A DNA stretch of 64,000 bases from Brugia malayi (Eukaryota; Nematoda; Chromadorea; Rhabditida; Onchocercidae). Below, in pieces: positions 45,809 to 60,800 of the stretch. Within the stretch, counting starts at the first letter, position 1. The number at the start of each line of letters is the position of its first letter. The notes beneath the pieces are model-generated. The model saw nothing but the letters and a program-made list of their open reading frames with translations, was not told the origin of the DNA and ran no database searches. The position numbers were made by a program, and so were the translations under genes. The stretch spans positions 3,940,649-4,004,648 of the forward strand of contig NW_025062477.1 of NCBI RefSeq assembly GCF_000002995.4, read 5' to 3'.

Positions 45809-48800
45809 CTAACAAATTGTTAAAATATAATTTCAGAAAAAAAAAATTGAAAATAATGAAAACCAAAAAAAATTACCTAAGAGATAATTTATATACATAA
45901 AAATACACGTTATATGAAAGTATGAAATAGATAATAAATGAAAATCTAAAAAATCTAAAAATTAAAATCACACTTGAAGAAATCAAGATCTAACTTAATG
46001 TTTTCAAGTATTTATCAATTATTATTATCGATTATTTCATTTTCACTGAATTACTTAAAGCGATGAGTAATTAAACGAATAATTAATTATAAGTAAATGA
46101 GAACGAGGAAGAAAATAATCGTGAATAACTATCACCTCAGCATTAACATCACCAATACAAGTAATTGATGATAAAGATTGTAAAAAAGCCAAATTTAAGT
46201 CAACGTCAGCAGTTGGGCCAGTTTTACCCTTGAAATATTCGTTAAATGCATAAATGCGAAAGGAGTGGAAAGTAGATTTGAGATCAGCGATAACTGTCGA
46301 TGTACCAATGATACCTTCCATTGCTATCTGATAATCGCTCATATCTACAACAATATTAATTTTTGCAGGGGATACTGATATTTTCAATGTAAAAACTTAC
46401 GCATAATCATATGTTGAAGAATATGTAAAACTTAATTTGTTTACAGTTATAATGAAAGTATGTGTAGATTAACAGTGAGATATTACTTAATTACATTAAA
46501 AAAAAAAAGATAAACAGAAGAAATAATACTAAGAAATTTAAATCAAAAAATTAAAGAATTAAATGAAAAAATTAGCATAAATGTTAATGAGAAAGAGCAA
46601 TTAAATTAATAATATAGGAAATATTAATATCAAAAAAAAATTTTACCTTTTCGTTTATATTCCACAACATAATACACATTTTTTGAATTACCCTTTCTTG
46701 CATCTTTCCACTGCAACAATACACTATTTCGATTAACTGCTTTACATGTTGTAATATGAGTAATACCAGGTGGTACAATTATTGTAATCCATGCGACAGT
46801 ATGACATTTACCGAAGATATTTTCAGCTTGAACCCAGTATTGTCCACTATCTTCTTCAACGCATTTTTTAAGTGTTAACAGTGAATAGCCTTCTTTGTTT
46901 GTCTATAAAGGAAAAGTTTTTTTCTCTTTTTTTTTAGTCCAATAATTATAATTATGTATAGGAGCATATATTAATATAAAAATATTAATAATTATACACA
47001 TTTATGAGAATAATTATGCACAAAAATATCACTTAAGATTGAACCTTGATTACTAACATTTAAGATTATTAACAAAAAGAATGCTCGAGAAATCTCAATA
47101 TCTAACTGTGAATTACAATACGATTGATAGATAGAAAGAGAAAAGGTGTAAAATAAATTAAAACTGTTGGTAGAAAAAGTATTCAGGATGTCACAATATA
47201 TAGAAAATATAATATTAAAAAAATTTACATAAGGAAATTTGAGTTATATTCAAAAAATAACAAAAAAAAAAAAAAAAAAAAAATTATTCGTTTTTTTATC
47301 AAACTTGCTAATAACCAAACTATTAAATTGATTGCAATTTTTTTTAGCTGATAATAAATGAAACAAAAAAAAAAAAAAGCTCCGTACTTACGGTAACTTC
47401 ATATTGACGTTTAGCTGTAATTACTGGACCACGCCAAGTAATCGTATGTGATTCTTCGGAGAAAAATTTACACATCAAAGTTATTTTTTCGCCTAATTTT
47501 ATTCTCATATCTTGTAAAGGTTCAATACAAATTGGTCTTTTATGCGAATGAGAAAATAGTAGCGAAAAAGATTGCTTTTGAACAGGTAGAAATGATACTA
47601 AATTAGTTAAATATGAAATATTATTTAATAAATTGGACGGATTATCCTTGAAAAATATTTCCTGACCAGAATCCACTAAATGATACCATTTTCGACGATA
47701 TCTGAAATAAAATTATATTTAATGCTAAATTCCATTTTCTTTTTTGTTTACTTGTTACAGTTAAATAAGAAATGTTATACTTCAAATATTGCTTAATAGT
47801 CGTTTCAAATTGTAAAAAATAATTTTTTTACAATTGAAATGCATAATTTGATTATTTGAAATGGAATGCGAAAGATCATTTATCTTCAATTGTACGAAAT
47901 TTGAAATAATTTCTCAGTCTAAACTATAAAGCATATAAGAATGAAAAGCTTACTTATCTCAGTTGTAATAATCATTGTTAATAAATTTGAGCCGAAAGAC
48001 ATTTTTAGTAGTAGTTATTGCAGCTATGATAATTAAACTCTTTTTTTTGATTGGTTTAAGCTATTTTAAAGATAACATAATGTAACAAATATAAAAATAA
48101 AGTAAAACATTATTTGACGAACCTTATTTGCTGAGCAAAATTATCACCTGGTACCGTATTTAGATCAAGGAAATAAGTCGGAATATAACCTTTCTTTCCA
48201 TCTTCTTTCTCAACTTCTGCATATCCTTCTCTATCAATATTTATAATTTTCACCTGTAAAAACTACCACTTGCAAACATTTTCAATTATTTCGATAAACT
48301 AAATTGCTGTGCAGTAATTGTGTCATATAAAATTATAAGTAATTCATTTCGTACATAAAAATTAAGTTATATTCACACAAAGCATTAAGCATCATATAAT
48401 TAAAACTGATAATCATTTAATCCATCATCCATTAATCAATATTATCTAATTTCCGCACATAAACATTACTTTTACTCTTTGTGTATCAATATTTGTTGCT
48501 GTCTTAGAATTGTTTTCATCTCTTATCATTCACTTAATCAATTAATCAATCAATCATTTCTCTAGCTTATTTTAAATTTTGGAAAGAATATGGTAATGAA
48601 TATGAATATTAATCAAATTTTTCAACATTTTGATTTAATTTAATGATATTTGACAATCAGCAATAACCTTTTCACCCCGATGGCCACTAATTTGCTTTTT
48701 TTTCACTGCACTAAATGAGCAATTCATTATGGCACATACTTCATGTGCATTTTTTTGTTCACATATCGATGATTGTTCCTAAAAATGAGTTTAAAATTAA

Positions 48801-51800
48801 TGTTTTTTTCTTTTTTTTAAAGAAAAAATATTTATAGTTTTTAATTAAGCATGATCATAAATTATTTTTAATTACATCCAAATTTAATTTGCAGTGAGTT
48901 CTAGTAATCTAGATTTCAAATATGATTAAAGATTATTCTCTTGTGCTGTTTTTCTTTGTTTAACAAATTAATATAAAGGACCAGTTTTGGCAAATTTTGA
49001 TAAATCATTTAATACTGTGACAAATTTAAATTATTTCATCAAAGCTATCTCATTGTTTCATAAACCGAATCTATCCGGAATAATCAGTACCGGCATAATT
49101 AAAGCATTTTTTTCCACCAAGATATTCATCATACCAACTAAACCATAAATTCTTCTTCTCGTCATGCTTAATAATACTTTTAGTTATGTTAGCATACAGT
49201 AGTAACTTTTTTGGTTTTGCATCAACTTTTAACAATATTTTCTCCAATGTATTTTCAGAAATTTTGTTGAATTACAATTTTTTTAAATTAAATTTTAGAT
49301 TAAAAAGAAGAAAGTTACTATAAACAAATAATTGTTTATTTGATAGCGTTAAAACAAAGCGATAAATACAACAGAATGATAAGTAAATAAATAAATGAAT
49401 AAAGGGGAATAATCCTGAATGATATAACACATATTAAACAGTTAAACAAAAATAAAACAAACCGTTATCGTTCCATCTGACATATTTTCCAGTTTATATG
49501 TATTTCCCAAGTAAAAATTTCAAATTATTAGTATAAATTGTTGTCGTCTAATCAACAAAGCAGAACAACTGTTAAAAGCTAAAGCAGAAAGAAGAAATTA
49601 TTAGCATTTTCTATTGCTTATCTTCTTAACTGATTCGTTTCTTAACAACATCTCAAACTATACTAAACACACATTCTCCTTCATCTTCTTTATTATCATC
49701 ATTTCAATATTTACTCATCAAATAATTCTTTAAAAAAAAATAACATGACAGTTAATCAAATGTGAGAAATGTTTTCAAGAAATCACATACTTTTCTATTA
49801 TCCAATAATTTTCATTTCTTCTCTCTACTCATTGATTATTAATCAATCAAAAATCATTCTCTTCAATCTTTAATCCATTTAATATCATTTAATCTGATAA
49901 AATTTACAATCAAAACTAATGAAATTATCAGAATAGAATCGTCGAGAATGATCCTAAAAATCGAAAACTCCAGATGATCAGTTATATAATCATTACTATC
50001 GAATACACTAAAGATATTTCGAGTAAGTTAAAAATTTTTACATCCTAAATAAATGATGCCAACATATTGTGTGTAGCTTTCTTGAATCCGAAACAGCTGT
50101 AATTTTCTGAAATCAAATGTTACTATTCTATTTAATTTAAAGCACGCTGACCCGGAAATAATTCTTTTTTTCTAATAATAAAGTACTGAAAATCTAATTT
50201 TATCATATCAATAGGGTAGAAAACGGAATTCATTTAATGTCTTATAGTTTGCCTAATAGTCCGTGTAATGAAATCTTTTGTCATTGTCTATTTATGATAA
50301 TTTATATATATATTATATGCAATTGGAAAACAATTTCTGTTATATTTAGAAGCAATGTTTATTACGGCCACAAAAGAAAAAAAATATATATATATATATA
50401 TAAATATCAAAAAGCAAAAATATGGAAAAACAGCAGAGATCAAAGAAAAGATAAAAAAATTTTACCAGAAAATTTCAATTTTTTCTTTTTTTTCCAAGCG
50501 AAGTTTTCATTTTTCATTATCTAAGAATAGTTAGAAAAAAAAAAAAAAAACAAATTAAGAAGAGAATTTGAAATGTGAATAGAAAAGGAAATGTGTGTGT
50601 GTGTGTGTGTGTGATAAAAGTGATAAGGAAAAGAGGAATAGAAAGATTTAAAAATAAAAAAAAATCCTAGGCACCTAATGATGATTGGATAAAAAAAGTT
50701 TATCCATCTATCATAAATATCAGTAAAAAAAATATCTTTATTTTTCTTTTTTTCAAAAGTTTCATTCATTTTATTTGAAAATGTAAAAAGAAATCGAAAT
50801 GGGAAGAAAAATTAGCACACTGCATGCATTTCAATCAGTAGCAATAAATTAAGCAAATGCATTGAGAAACAATAATTTAACAAATAATATATAATGAAAG
50901 GAAGAAAAAGAAGAGCAATAAAAAAAAAAAGAAAAATGAATAATTGTTATATACGGGATCATAAATTATAATAATAATTTAATATATTATCATATTAACA
51001 CTTTTTATCTTTCTCTGTTCCTCAAAATAATATTTAATGATAATTTTATTAAATCAATGCTTCATGCATCTGAACAAGCATGTAACAAAAGAACTGCGAA
51101 TGCAATGAATGAAATATTAAAAAAAACAAATGAATCGTTCTCTTCTCGTAATTAATATTGAATAGAAACCTAAAACTGAAACGTTGAAGATAAAAAAAGA
51201 CTAACGTCAAATACACTAATATTTGCACAAAATTTTATATTCAAAAATAAATAAAACATTTATTATCACATCTATTTTATGCTAATTGCTGCAATTTTGG
51301 AGAAAGAAAAAAAATAAATAAAAGCTACAAAGTATTTTCGATAAAATCTTTGTTTTTTTTTATTGAATATTTTAATAATTCGCGCGCAAAAAAAAAATGG
51401 CAATAAAAAAGGATAGATTGTCAAGGGAAAATTCGATAAATATCTGCGATTTTTTAAAAACTTTAAAAAAAAAACTCCCGATTTCTTGTTCCAAAATTAA
51501 CAACAATATTTGATAATAGCATCATCATCTTCTTTTTTTTTAAAGAACAATATGTAAGCTCATTTGTCGAATAAAAAAAAAAAAAAAAAAAAACATAAAG
51601 GAAAAATGCACAAAAAATTTTTTACAATTAATAATAATAAAAATATGTACAGAGCGTTTTTTTTCCTCATCTTTGTATTGAATACAATTTAAATGCAGTA
51701 AAAATGGAAAATTTTGTATCGAAGAGAAACTGAAACAATTTCACTATTAAATGGAAAAAAAAATGATGAAAAATAAAAGAAACTGATTAGCAATTCCATA

Positions 51801-54800
51801 AAAAATTGATTCAAAGTTTGTTGTCTAATTGTGAGGAAAGAAACTTATGAATTGAAGTGGCATTAATTTGAATGAAATAATAAAATAAAGGAGGAAAAAA
51901 AAATGAATATCAATAAATACCAATTAAAAAAAAAAAACAGAAAACACCGGTTTAGTTTTAGACGCAAATTCGAATCCGACATTTTTTTTTAGAGAAAACC
52001 GTAATCAATTTTTCTTTTCTTATACATACATGAGAAAAAAAGAAGTTTACTAAAAATGTAAAAAAAAATAATTAAAACAATATATATATGTATATATATA
52101 AGCGAAGCAAATTTAAATTAAGCAATAAATTTCAAACAAATAAAATCCCTCATAATCTTTCAATAATTCTCAGGACATTTTCATCATCAAAACGTATGCT
52201 GGCACTCAAATTGTACAAATCTATTCATATACACAATAGTTATATTCATAACAAATACCATAACAAGGAAATTTATTCGAAAATTATGCGAATAAATTAA
52301 AATAAATAAACCAGTAAATAAATAAAAAAGGAATTGCCATGTTCAAATACAAAAGAAAGAGTTCCGAGGAGTTTGCTCATTATGGCCTGAAAATTACTGT
52401 AAATAACATCTCTCTTTTCTCCATTCCTCAACTTAGACCTACAGTTAAAGTTTATTTTATACAACTGAACATAAAAATCTCCCCAATAATGTCTAAAAAA
52501 TTTTCAAACAAAGTTTCAAATTCAGTTTTTTGTTACATATTTCCAAACAAAAAACAAAACAAAAAAAAAAAAAACAAAGCTTTTCTTTCTCATTTCACCT
52601 CAAACGATGAATCCCTGGTGATTTTGTCGACTGAAAAATTTTTGCCTAATAAAAGCTATTCTTTCTTAACTTAAAAAATTTTGACAAGCTATGCATTATC
52701 ACTAGCGCAATGAAAAATAGTTTCTAACAAAGTTTTTTTTTTTCCTGTTAACTCATTTATCAAAAAAGGCAACTCAATATTTCAAAAACGCTTGAACAAT
52801 GCAAAAAAAAAAAAAAAAAACAATTGGATTATTTTGAAATGCTAACTGAATAGTTCGAAAAAGTCTGCAGAATAATCCAAACAGTTTGCTGGAATTATCA
52901 GAAATCGACTCAATAATCTTCTAAGCTGATCGATTTCTCCCAAAGATGACAAAAATAACTAGAAGGCAATAATTGCTGCTACCAAAAGGTACATAATAAC
53001 CTTGATAATTTATGACAAATTTCACTTCTTGTTCCTCTTCTTTGATTTCTTCCAGTAACCAGCTTCACTTTAATTTACCTACTGCTGCTGACTTATTACT
53101 ATTTGTTGGATTCATTTTTTTTCCAAAACCAAACAACTTCGAAGATTTTGTCGATGAATTACTTTTCGATGATAGTGTTTGAATGCTAGAATTCTGATGC
53201 ATCGAAGATGAAGCACCTAAAAAAGTGTGACTGCTTTCTTTACTTTTACCGGTTAACCGTGGAAACAACGTTTTCTTCTTATCCACTTCTTCCCTGAAAT
53301 TTGAAATAATCAAGTAAAATCAAGTAAAAATGAAAATAATCAAAAGTATAATCGAAATAGAAGAAAAAGTATACATTTTAATAAGTAGATGTAAATATTA
53401 TATTATTGGTTATACTCAAAATAAACCAGAAAAAAGTTATAATTACTAGCACATAATGTAGTAAATACTGGAAAAAAATTAGCATATTGCCTGCCTTTAT
53501 AGCAAAATGAAGAAATTTTTTGTTATAAAATTTGCTATCGTAACATCTAATAATCCGATATTATTGCAATAAGGTTTAAAAAAAAAAAAAAAAAAGACAA
53601 CCTAAATTGGTATTTAGAAAATGCCACTTTGACGAAAACAGAGAAAAGCTTACAATGACAATGAGTTAACACTTCCAGCAAGTTGATTTTGATAACGTTT
53701 AGGGTCTACCAAAGCTGCCAGAAGTGTTTTTTGCTGATCCAATTGACTATTTATTTTCGAAATCCACTGATCCTTTTCTTCCATTGTATTAGCTTGCGCT
53801 AAGAATGCGTTCGGTTGTGACGGATCATTACTCTTTAGAATAAAACGTAACGGTTCATCAGCAACAGTTGCTTCCAATACCATCTAAAATGAACAAAAAC
53901 TATAAGATTTTTCCAAGAAAAATTTGATGCTAAGAAAAATTAAAAAAAACCCTCAAAAGAGGACAAAAAACAAGTAAATTTGCAGCGAATCAAAGCAGAT
54001 GCTATTTGAATGTAAAGAAGATACCAAATGTTATCGAAATTTTAGGGAAAGTTGAAAATTTTCATCCTTTTCAAAGAGAAAAAAGATTGAAAAGTTTAGA
54101 ATTGATCTATTTTTCTCATTATTATACTTGTTGACTTAATCAAAAAACAAAATGATAACATTATCGAGAACACTGGCACAAGATTACTTTAGTTATATCA
54201 AGTAAAACTCATGTAGTAAAATATAATCTACGTAATAGCTTACTTATTGAAAATGCTTATTTTACCACAATTTTAAATGATCTTTTGAGAAAATTCGAGT
54301 GTCGAAATCATTCCCTATTATTATATTCTTATATTGAACTAACAAAAAGTAATGAAGAATATAAACATAAAGGAATGATGTTTATATTTTATAAGCATTG
54401 CTTAATGCCTCTTTTACAAAATTTTCGAAAGTCTTTCTTTAACAAATTTAAAAGCTAAAAGTCTGTTTTCTTTTTTCCCTTTCTAAACACATCTACCTCG
54501 CTCTCCTTCTTCTTTCATGATTCTCCTCTTCACAAGAACTCTAATGTAGCAAAGGAAAAACTTGAAAATCCAAACTTTGAGAGTCAAAAATTGCGATCAA
54601 CAACTTCAAACTATACTATATATTCCTGCAAACAAAAACAATCACTTCCTGGTACTTCATTTTTAGAAAAGTAAAATTTTATAACATGTTTTCGATGTTC
54701 CTTTTTCTCTCCATGTCTTTCTCAGATTTTGTTGTGACAAAGCAATTGCTGTTTTTAAATGTTATATTTGTCACCTTTAAAATTCTGATTTCTCCTTATA

Positions 54801-57800
54801 AGAAAGGGATCAGTAGTAAGTAACCGATGAATGAAGAAGACTATTGAACTATTCCCATTAATGTTAAACAAATAATTCATATGTAATCACCGATATGATA
54901 AAACGGTCAATCGTAAGCTTAGTGACATAAATACGAAGAAATAAATACTTGGGCAATGAGAATGATGAATTTGTAATATTTTGTAAAAACATCCCCTGTT
55001 ATACTTTTTATGCTTAACTTTTTCATTTCCTATCCTAAGTTATACGTCATATTGCAACATGTCAACATATCGTTTAAATTCACACTTCTTAATATTAGAT
55101 ATTACTTGTCATACGGTAGAATGAAATTATCACGATGGCATTTCCTTCCTCCTATTTTAAGCAATATCTCATCATGTGAGAAATAACGGATATTAATTTC
55201 CAGTTTAGATGGAATAATGCTATAATAAACTACTCAGAAAGAGATGAAGAGGAAAAAAAAGCCAAAATTATGTTCAGAAAAGAGAATGAATTTTTCCTCC
55301 TTTAGGAATATTATATTTTACAATGCTATAGGAAATATGCCAACCAATTCTTCAATCTATAAGTATTCTATAATGATTTGTAATCAAAATTTAACCACAA
55401 AATTATGTAAAAATTGAAGCATAAATCAAAACCATAGATTTTGAATGAAAAGTAGTAAGGTGTTTTTTTCGACCTTTCAGTTAAAATTAAAGAAATTTAG
55501 TACAGCACATCTTCATTTGTTTACAAATTAAGATTGAGAAACAAAAGGAACAAAAAAACAACAACAACAAAAAAACCTAAACTGCTACGTAAAATTAAAG
55601 TAAATAAACTTACTTTATTAACCATAATTTGACTTTTGAAGATGTATGTAGGATTACCAAATTCTTTCTTCGGCAAAATACAATCGGCGATGATTGCAGA
55701 CTGCTCAAACAAAAATATTCGCCTATCTTTTCCTTTGAAAGGCTGTGATGGAGCATTATCTGAGATTGCCACTGTTCCCTGTGAAAGTTTGTTGAGTTTT
55801 ACGAAATAATTTTCAAAATTCATGTACAATTTACGTACATAACTTACTTATACTACATCGCATTTGCATGAATTAATGCTATCACTTGAAATTACATAGA
55901 ATGTTTTATGATAAATTATTAATGTAGGCATGACCGCATATTTTATTTTTGATTTTCGTGAATGATAAATGTAGATAGATAAACCTGATATATCAATTTC
56001 CCTTGAGCACTTAAATTTCCGTCGAAATTTTGCAATCGGCCAACTTGCATCATATCATCGCATGCTTTTGGTACTACATGCATTACCTATAAAACAAAAT
56101 TTATAATCTTTGTCCAATTCTATCATTATGATTATAGATCTATGTAATAGCATTAGATAACAAATGACATAATATAATGATTTCGCTTTGCAGTATCTAA
56201 CTGAATTCTTTCTAATCTCAGCTATCTCTCGATCTGTACTAGACGAGAAAAATCTTAAAATTAAATCACTACTGTTCTTGAGTTAACTAAAAAAAAGAAA
56301 ACGGCAATTGAACTACAGGAAATATGAACTCTTCTAAATACATAAATAAACCTGAAGAGCTTTTTCCAAGATATCCATTCGATCACCCGCTCTTTCTGTA
56401 TATTTCAAAATATCCTTCATCAATAATTGATATTTCATTATACGCTGCACTGGCTTGATTAAGAGATCACATAGTGCTATCTTATGACCCAATTTCTGTT
56501 TTGTTTCAGCGAAGAACTAAATTGTGAATTAGCTATCTTTTTGGCTGTAACAACAACAACAACAATAACAAAGAAACCACTTAGGTAAGATTTTGAATCT
56601 TTTATAGAAGAATACATGATGAGTGGAGTAATAAAAAAAAGTAAAACTGAGACACAAAACTTTATTTTTGATGTTGAAATTTTCATGCAGAAGGGAAAGA
56701 TATTATTTTAAGCCTCAACAAAAAGTCTCATCAAAGAGTGAACACAACAGAATGATAAAGCTTTGATCATTTTAAAGTATATCATACATTAAATCGAATA
56801 TTTAAATAATTATGATGAGAAAAGAATTATGCGCAGTAATTGCTTAATATATGGTAAACAATAAACTCAACAACAAAGTGGTAGAATGAAGAGGAAGTGA
56901 GATTTCACAAACACAAACATACCTGTTCAAAATCATCCTGTGCCATCAGAAAGTCTGACTTTGGCTTATTCTGACAATATTTCACATAATATGTATGTAG
57001 CCTTCGTTCCTGCAATAAATCAATTATTTAAAATGCCTATTCTCAGTCACTAATGATTTTAGTTGCAATTCATTATTTACGTCATTCAATGAGCTAAGCA
57101 GGTTACAGCATACAATGATTTATCACCTCTCTCCACTTATAGATTATGTGAAAAATTTGTTACAACTAACGAATTTCATTTTACACAGTTATTGTGTATA
57201 ATGATATATTAGACTTCCCATTCTACCAAAAATTTTAAAGTGCATCTAATCAACAGTTTATTTTGCTGTACATTTCATTGATATACAAATCTGAATTAGC
57301 GTAAATTTAAGTAATAATTAAGTGGAAAAAGCATTAAGCAAAAAACTTATCAAAAATGACCATCAAAAAGTTTTCAGATAAAAAGGGATTTCAGATTAAA
57401 AAGGAGAGTAGACAGTAATCAGGCGATCAAAGCAACATGAACTGTGATAAATCTATATAAACTCCTTATCATGCACAATTAACGATTATACATGACATGA
57501 TGACATGATGAAAAAGTTCAATAAACTGAAAATTTTGTCTAAATGAAAAAAATGGAAGATGCTAAACTTACGTATTTAACAAAGGCATTACCCGCAGCTT
57601 CATAATCTTCGAGGCACTTTTCAATTTCTTTTAAAAATAACCTGAAAAATAAAGTAAAATAAAGGAAACGGTTAAAAACTGTGAAGTAGTGGCGTTAAAA
57701 AAAATTTAAGGAAAAATAAATGAATAAAGTAATAAATAACATAAAATAATAGGCAAGAATAAAATAATTACGTTTTGTGAAAATCAAGAATCTGAGCAAT

Positions 57801-60800
57801 ATTTGCAAAAATAATTTTGTCTTTGCCAACCAAATCCTCTGGCAATTCCATCGTTTGCAAATTTGCCATATATCCATCTACCACTGAACTCAAATCTTTT
57901 ACATAATCCCGTTCTGTATCAACCAATTCCATTAGCACATATCTAAGAACAAAAATAAAATGTGAATTTTGAATATAGATAAATGTTTGAATCATGATCC
58001 CACTTAATGATAACCAACCAAAAATTTAAGCTAATCACAACCATCAAAAGCTATTCTACATCCAGTCATAAGTTATAACAATTATAAGCTAATGGCAATT
58101 GCTATCAATAGAACCAATTAATCAAATAAACCAATTCCAAGCTAATAGATATTTTGCTAATATGAATCATAATTGTTGAATTCAAAAAAATAAAAGAATA
58201 CGAACTGTCGCTTTTGCCTTGCAATATCCTGAGGATTTTTTTCTGCCTTTCCTGAAGCACTGCTTTGATCTTCCGTTGTTTCAGTACAAACAACTAATAC
58301 ATCGCTTGCGTGTTGTTCTTCCATCTATAATATTCCACATTTGAAACCAGCTAACAGTTTTGAAATTTAAGCAGGCATTTTATTTAATATGTTTCCAAAC
58401 AAATAAAGCAACTCTAGAATGATTATTTCAAAATAACACTATTATGCTTACAAATGATTATGTATTATGCTGAAACAGATCGCAGCTAATGTATTAAATA
58501 TATACATAATATTAGCTACAGTTATTATCCAATAAACTATCCGTATTCAAGCAAATTCAAAAAAAAAAAAAAAAAAACTTCTAAAAAAGAAAAAATCCAT
58601 AAAAGACAGGATTCTTTCATGTATACCACCACCATATTATCTCCAATTTTTTTTTTCTTCAAATTATGTAAAATAGAAAAACATTAAAGAAATATTAATC
58701 TATTTTGCTTTCATTATAAACTAGAAATTGATTACACCGCTAAAACTTTTAAAAAAAGAAAAAAAAGACAGAAAAACTAGCACATCGAATGTCATTAATA
58801 GAAAAAGCTTCCAATTTTTTTATTTTCCTCTTCTGTTTTTTCCTTTTCAAATATATCTCGTAAAAAAAGAGAGAAATGTAGGGAAAGAACAAGGAAGACA
58901 TAGGAAAACCTCGGAAATAGAAATAATGGAAAAAAGTGAATAATACGATTAAAGTAGTGATAAAATAATAATAATAATAATAATAGCAATTATTAGTAAT
59001 AATAATACGGAATCTTTGGTAATAAATATTTATCTCTTATCTTGGTCTTATCACTACTTCTCTAAGTAACCAACAACTGCTCAACTTTATATTCCTTTCC
59101 TTTTTTTTAAAACACTTTTTCTCCTCCACACTTTTACCTTCACTTTCTGTGAAAAAATTTCATAGAGCGTAATAAATTAAAAAAACGAACGTGAAGAAAA
59201 TTTTTAGAAAAAACTGACAATTTCCAGATAATATAACATAGAAACTATGATATAACAGCTAGTTTGCCTTCTATCATCTTCCTCATTTACTTAACTTGTT
59301 ATTACATGTATCATTTGATCAAAGATTATTTGATCACTATAATTTACCAATATTTTAATAGGTGAATTAGAAAATTTGAATTAAATAAAGCTATCAATAT
59401 TTCAGGAACAAAGCAGTTGTGTATTCAGTAGAACAAAGGCAAATTCAAGCAAATATTTTTAACTTCCTTTTTTTTTTTTCGTTTTGTTCTCTAATCTTCA
59501 TATAATTCCCAATTTCCCAGAACATATCTCGTTAAATATGAATTATCCACCAAACAGTAAATGTCGATCACTTTTACAAGATTACCTTTGCTGCTAAAAT
59601 ATTCCCCCATATTTGGAAATCTCGATTATGACAAACGTATCTACATCCGATACGTAGTCGATTTTAATATTGACTACATACCTGATACAGATTGGTTATA
59701 TCAGAAATCTCCGTTAAGTTACGTTCTGTTTATTTTCATCTTATTTGATTAAACGATTAACAATTTAGAATTATACAAATAATCAATACTGTAAATTAAT
59801 TATAAGCGAACATGTACTGAAATTAAGAAAAAAGAATTTCTTAATGAAGTTTCAAATAACTACATTTCAGTAATAACTTACTATGCAACTGTAATATGCC
59901 ATTCAAAAAAATAACATTCGCTCTTTCTTATATCTTCTAAGATTTTTAATTACATGTTAACAAAAGACGAAAACAAAAGAAAACAAAGAAGTACATAGCA
60001 ATATTAGAATACTTCGGGAAAATGTTAGTAAAAGTGATTTTTTCATCTCTACTAAATATAAGTTTGAATTTATGTATATAAAGCAATTCATTTTTCCTTT
60101 CTTTTTTTTTTCAACAGCAAAAAACTTTCAAACCAAAAAAGCAATAATGTTTAGTTAGAAAGAACAAATTGGTAATCAGCCTTGTATTTCCATTCCAATT
60201 CCCTTTCCTATGTATTGGCCATATGCATCTATCTACTTACCCTAAAATTCATATATAATAAATGCCTTACTATCTTAATCTGCTCTAACTCTACCCATTT
60301 TTGAATAATTTTATTCCATAATTTCACATGTATGCATGCATACCCAGATGGCTTAGTACACTCCTGGGATTTTATCTATTTCTCTTCCTTTTTTTAGCCT
60401 TCTATCATTAAGTTTAACTTATCAGTAGTTAGTTTAGATTTAGCTACTACTGCTTTGCTCCTGTTGCTGCAGCATGATTCGATCTCGTCTAGATAAGTCA
60501 ATCTTGTTTTTGAATTCTTTGCATTTTACTCCTCCAAATAGCATAAGTTCATCATTTGCATCAATATGCATACATCTCACCTCTTTATGCTAACCCATGT
60601 TCAATTCAAGCTGCAAATATAATAATATCCTTACGTAGATGCGTAAAAATTACATTACTGCAATCAGCAATTTATGCAATCTATTCCTATTATCATTTGT
60701 CCTTCCTTAAAATTCACCCTTATTTAAATTTAAATTCTTTTTTTTCCCTTCTTCTCCCTTTTTTTCTCATATGCTTATTTCTCAACTATCTAACAAACTA

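Noticed and set aside
51955..51980. tRNA B-box-like TTCGAATCC
   Set aside because: No matching A box or cloverleaf arms could be found around it.
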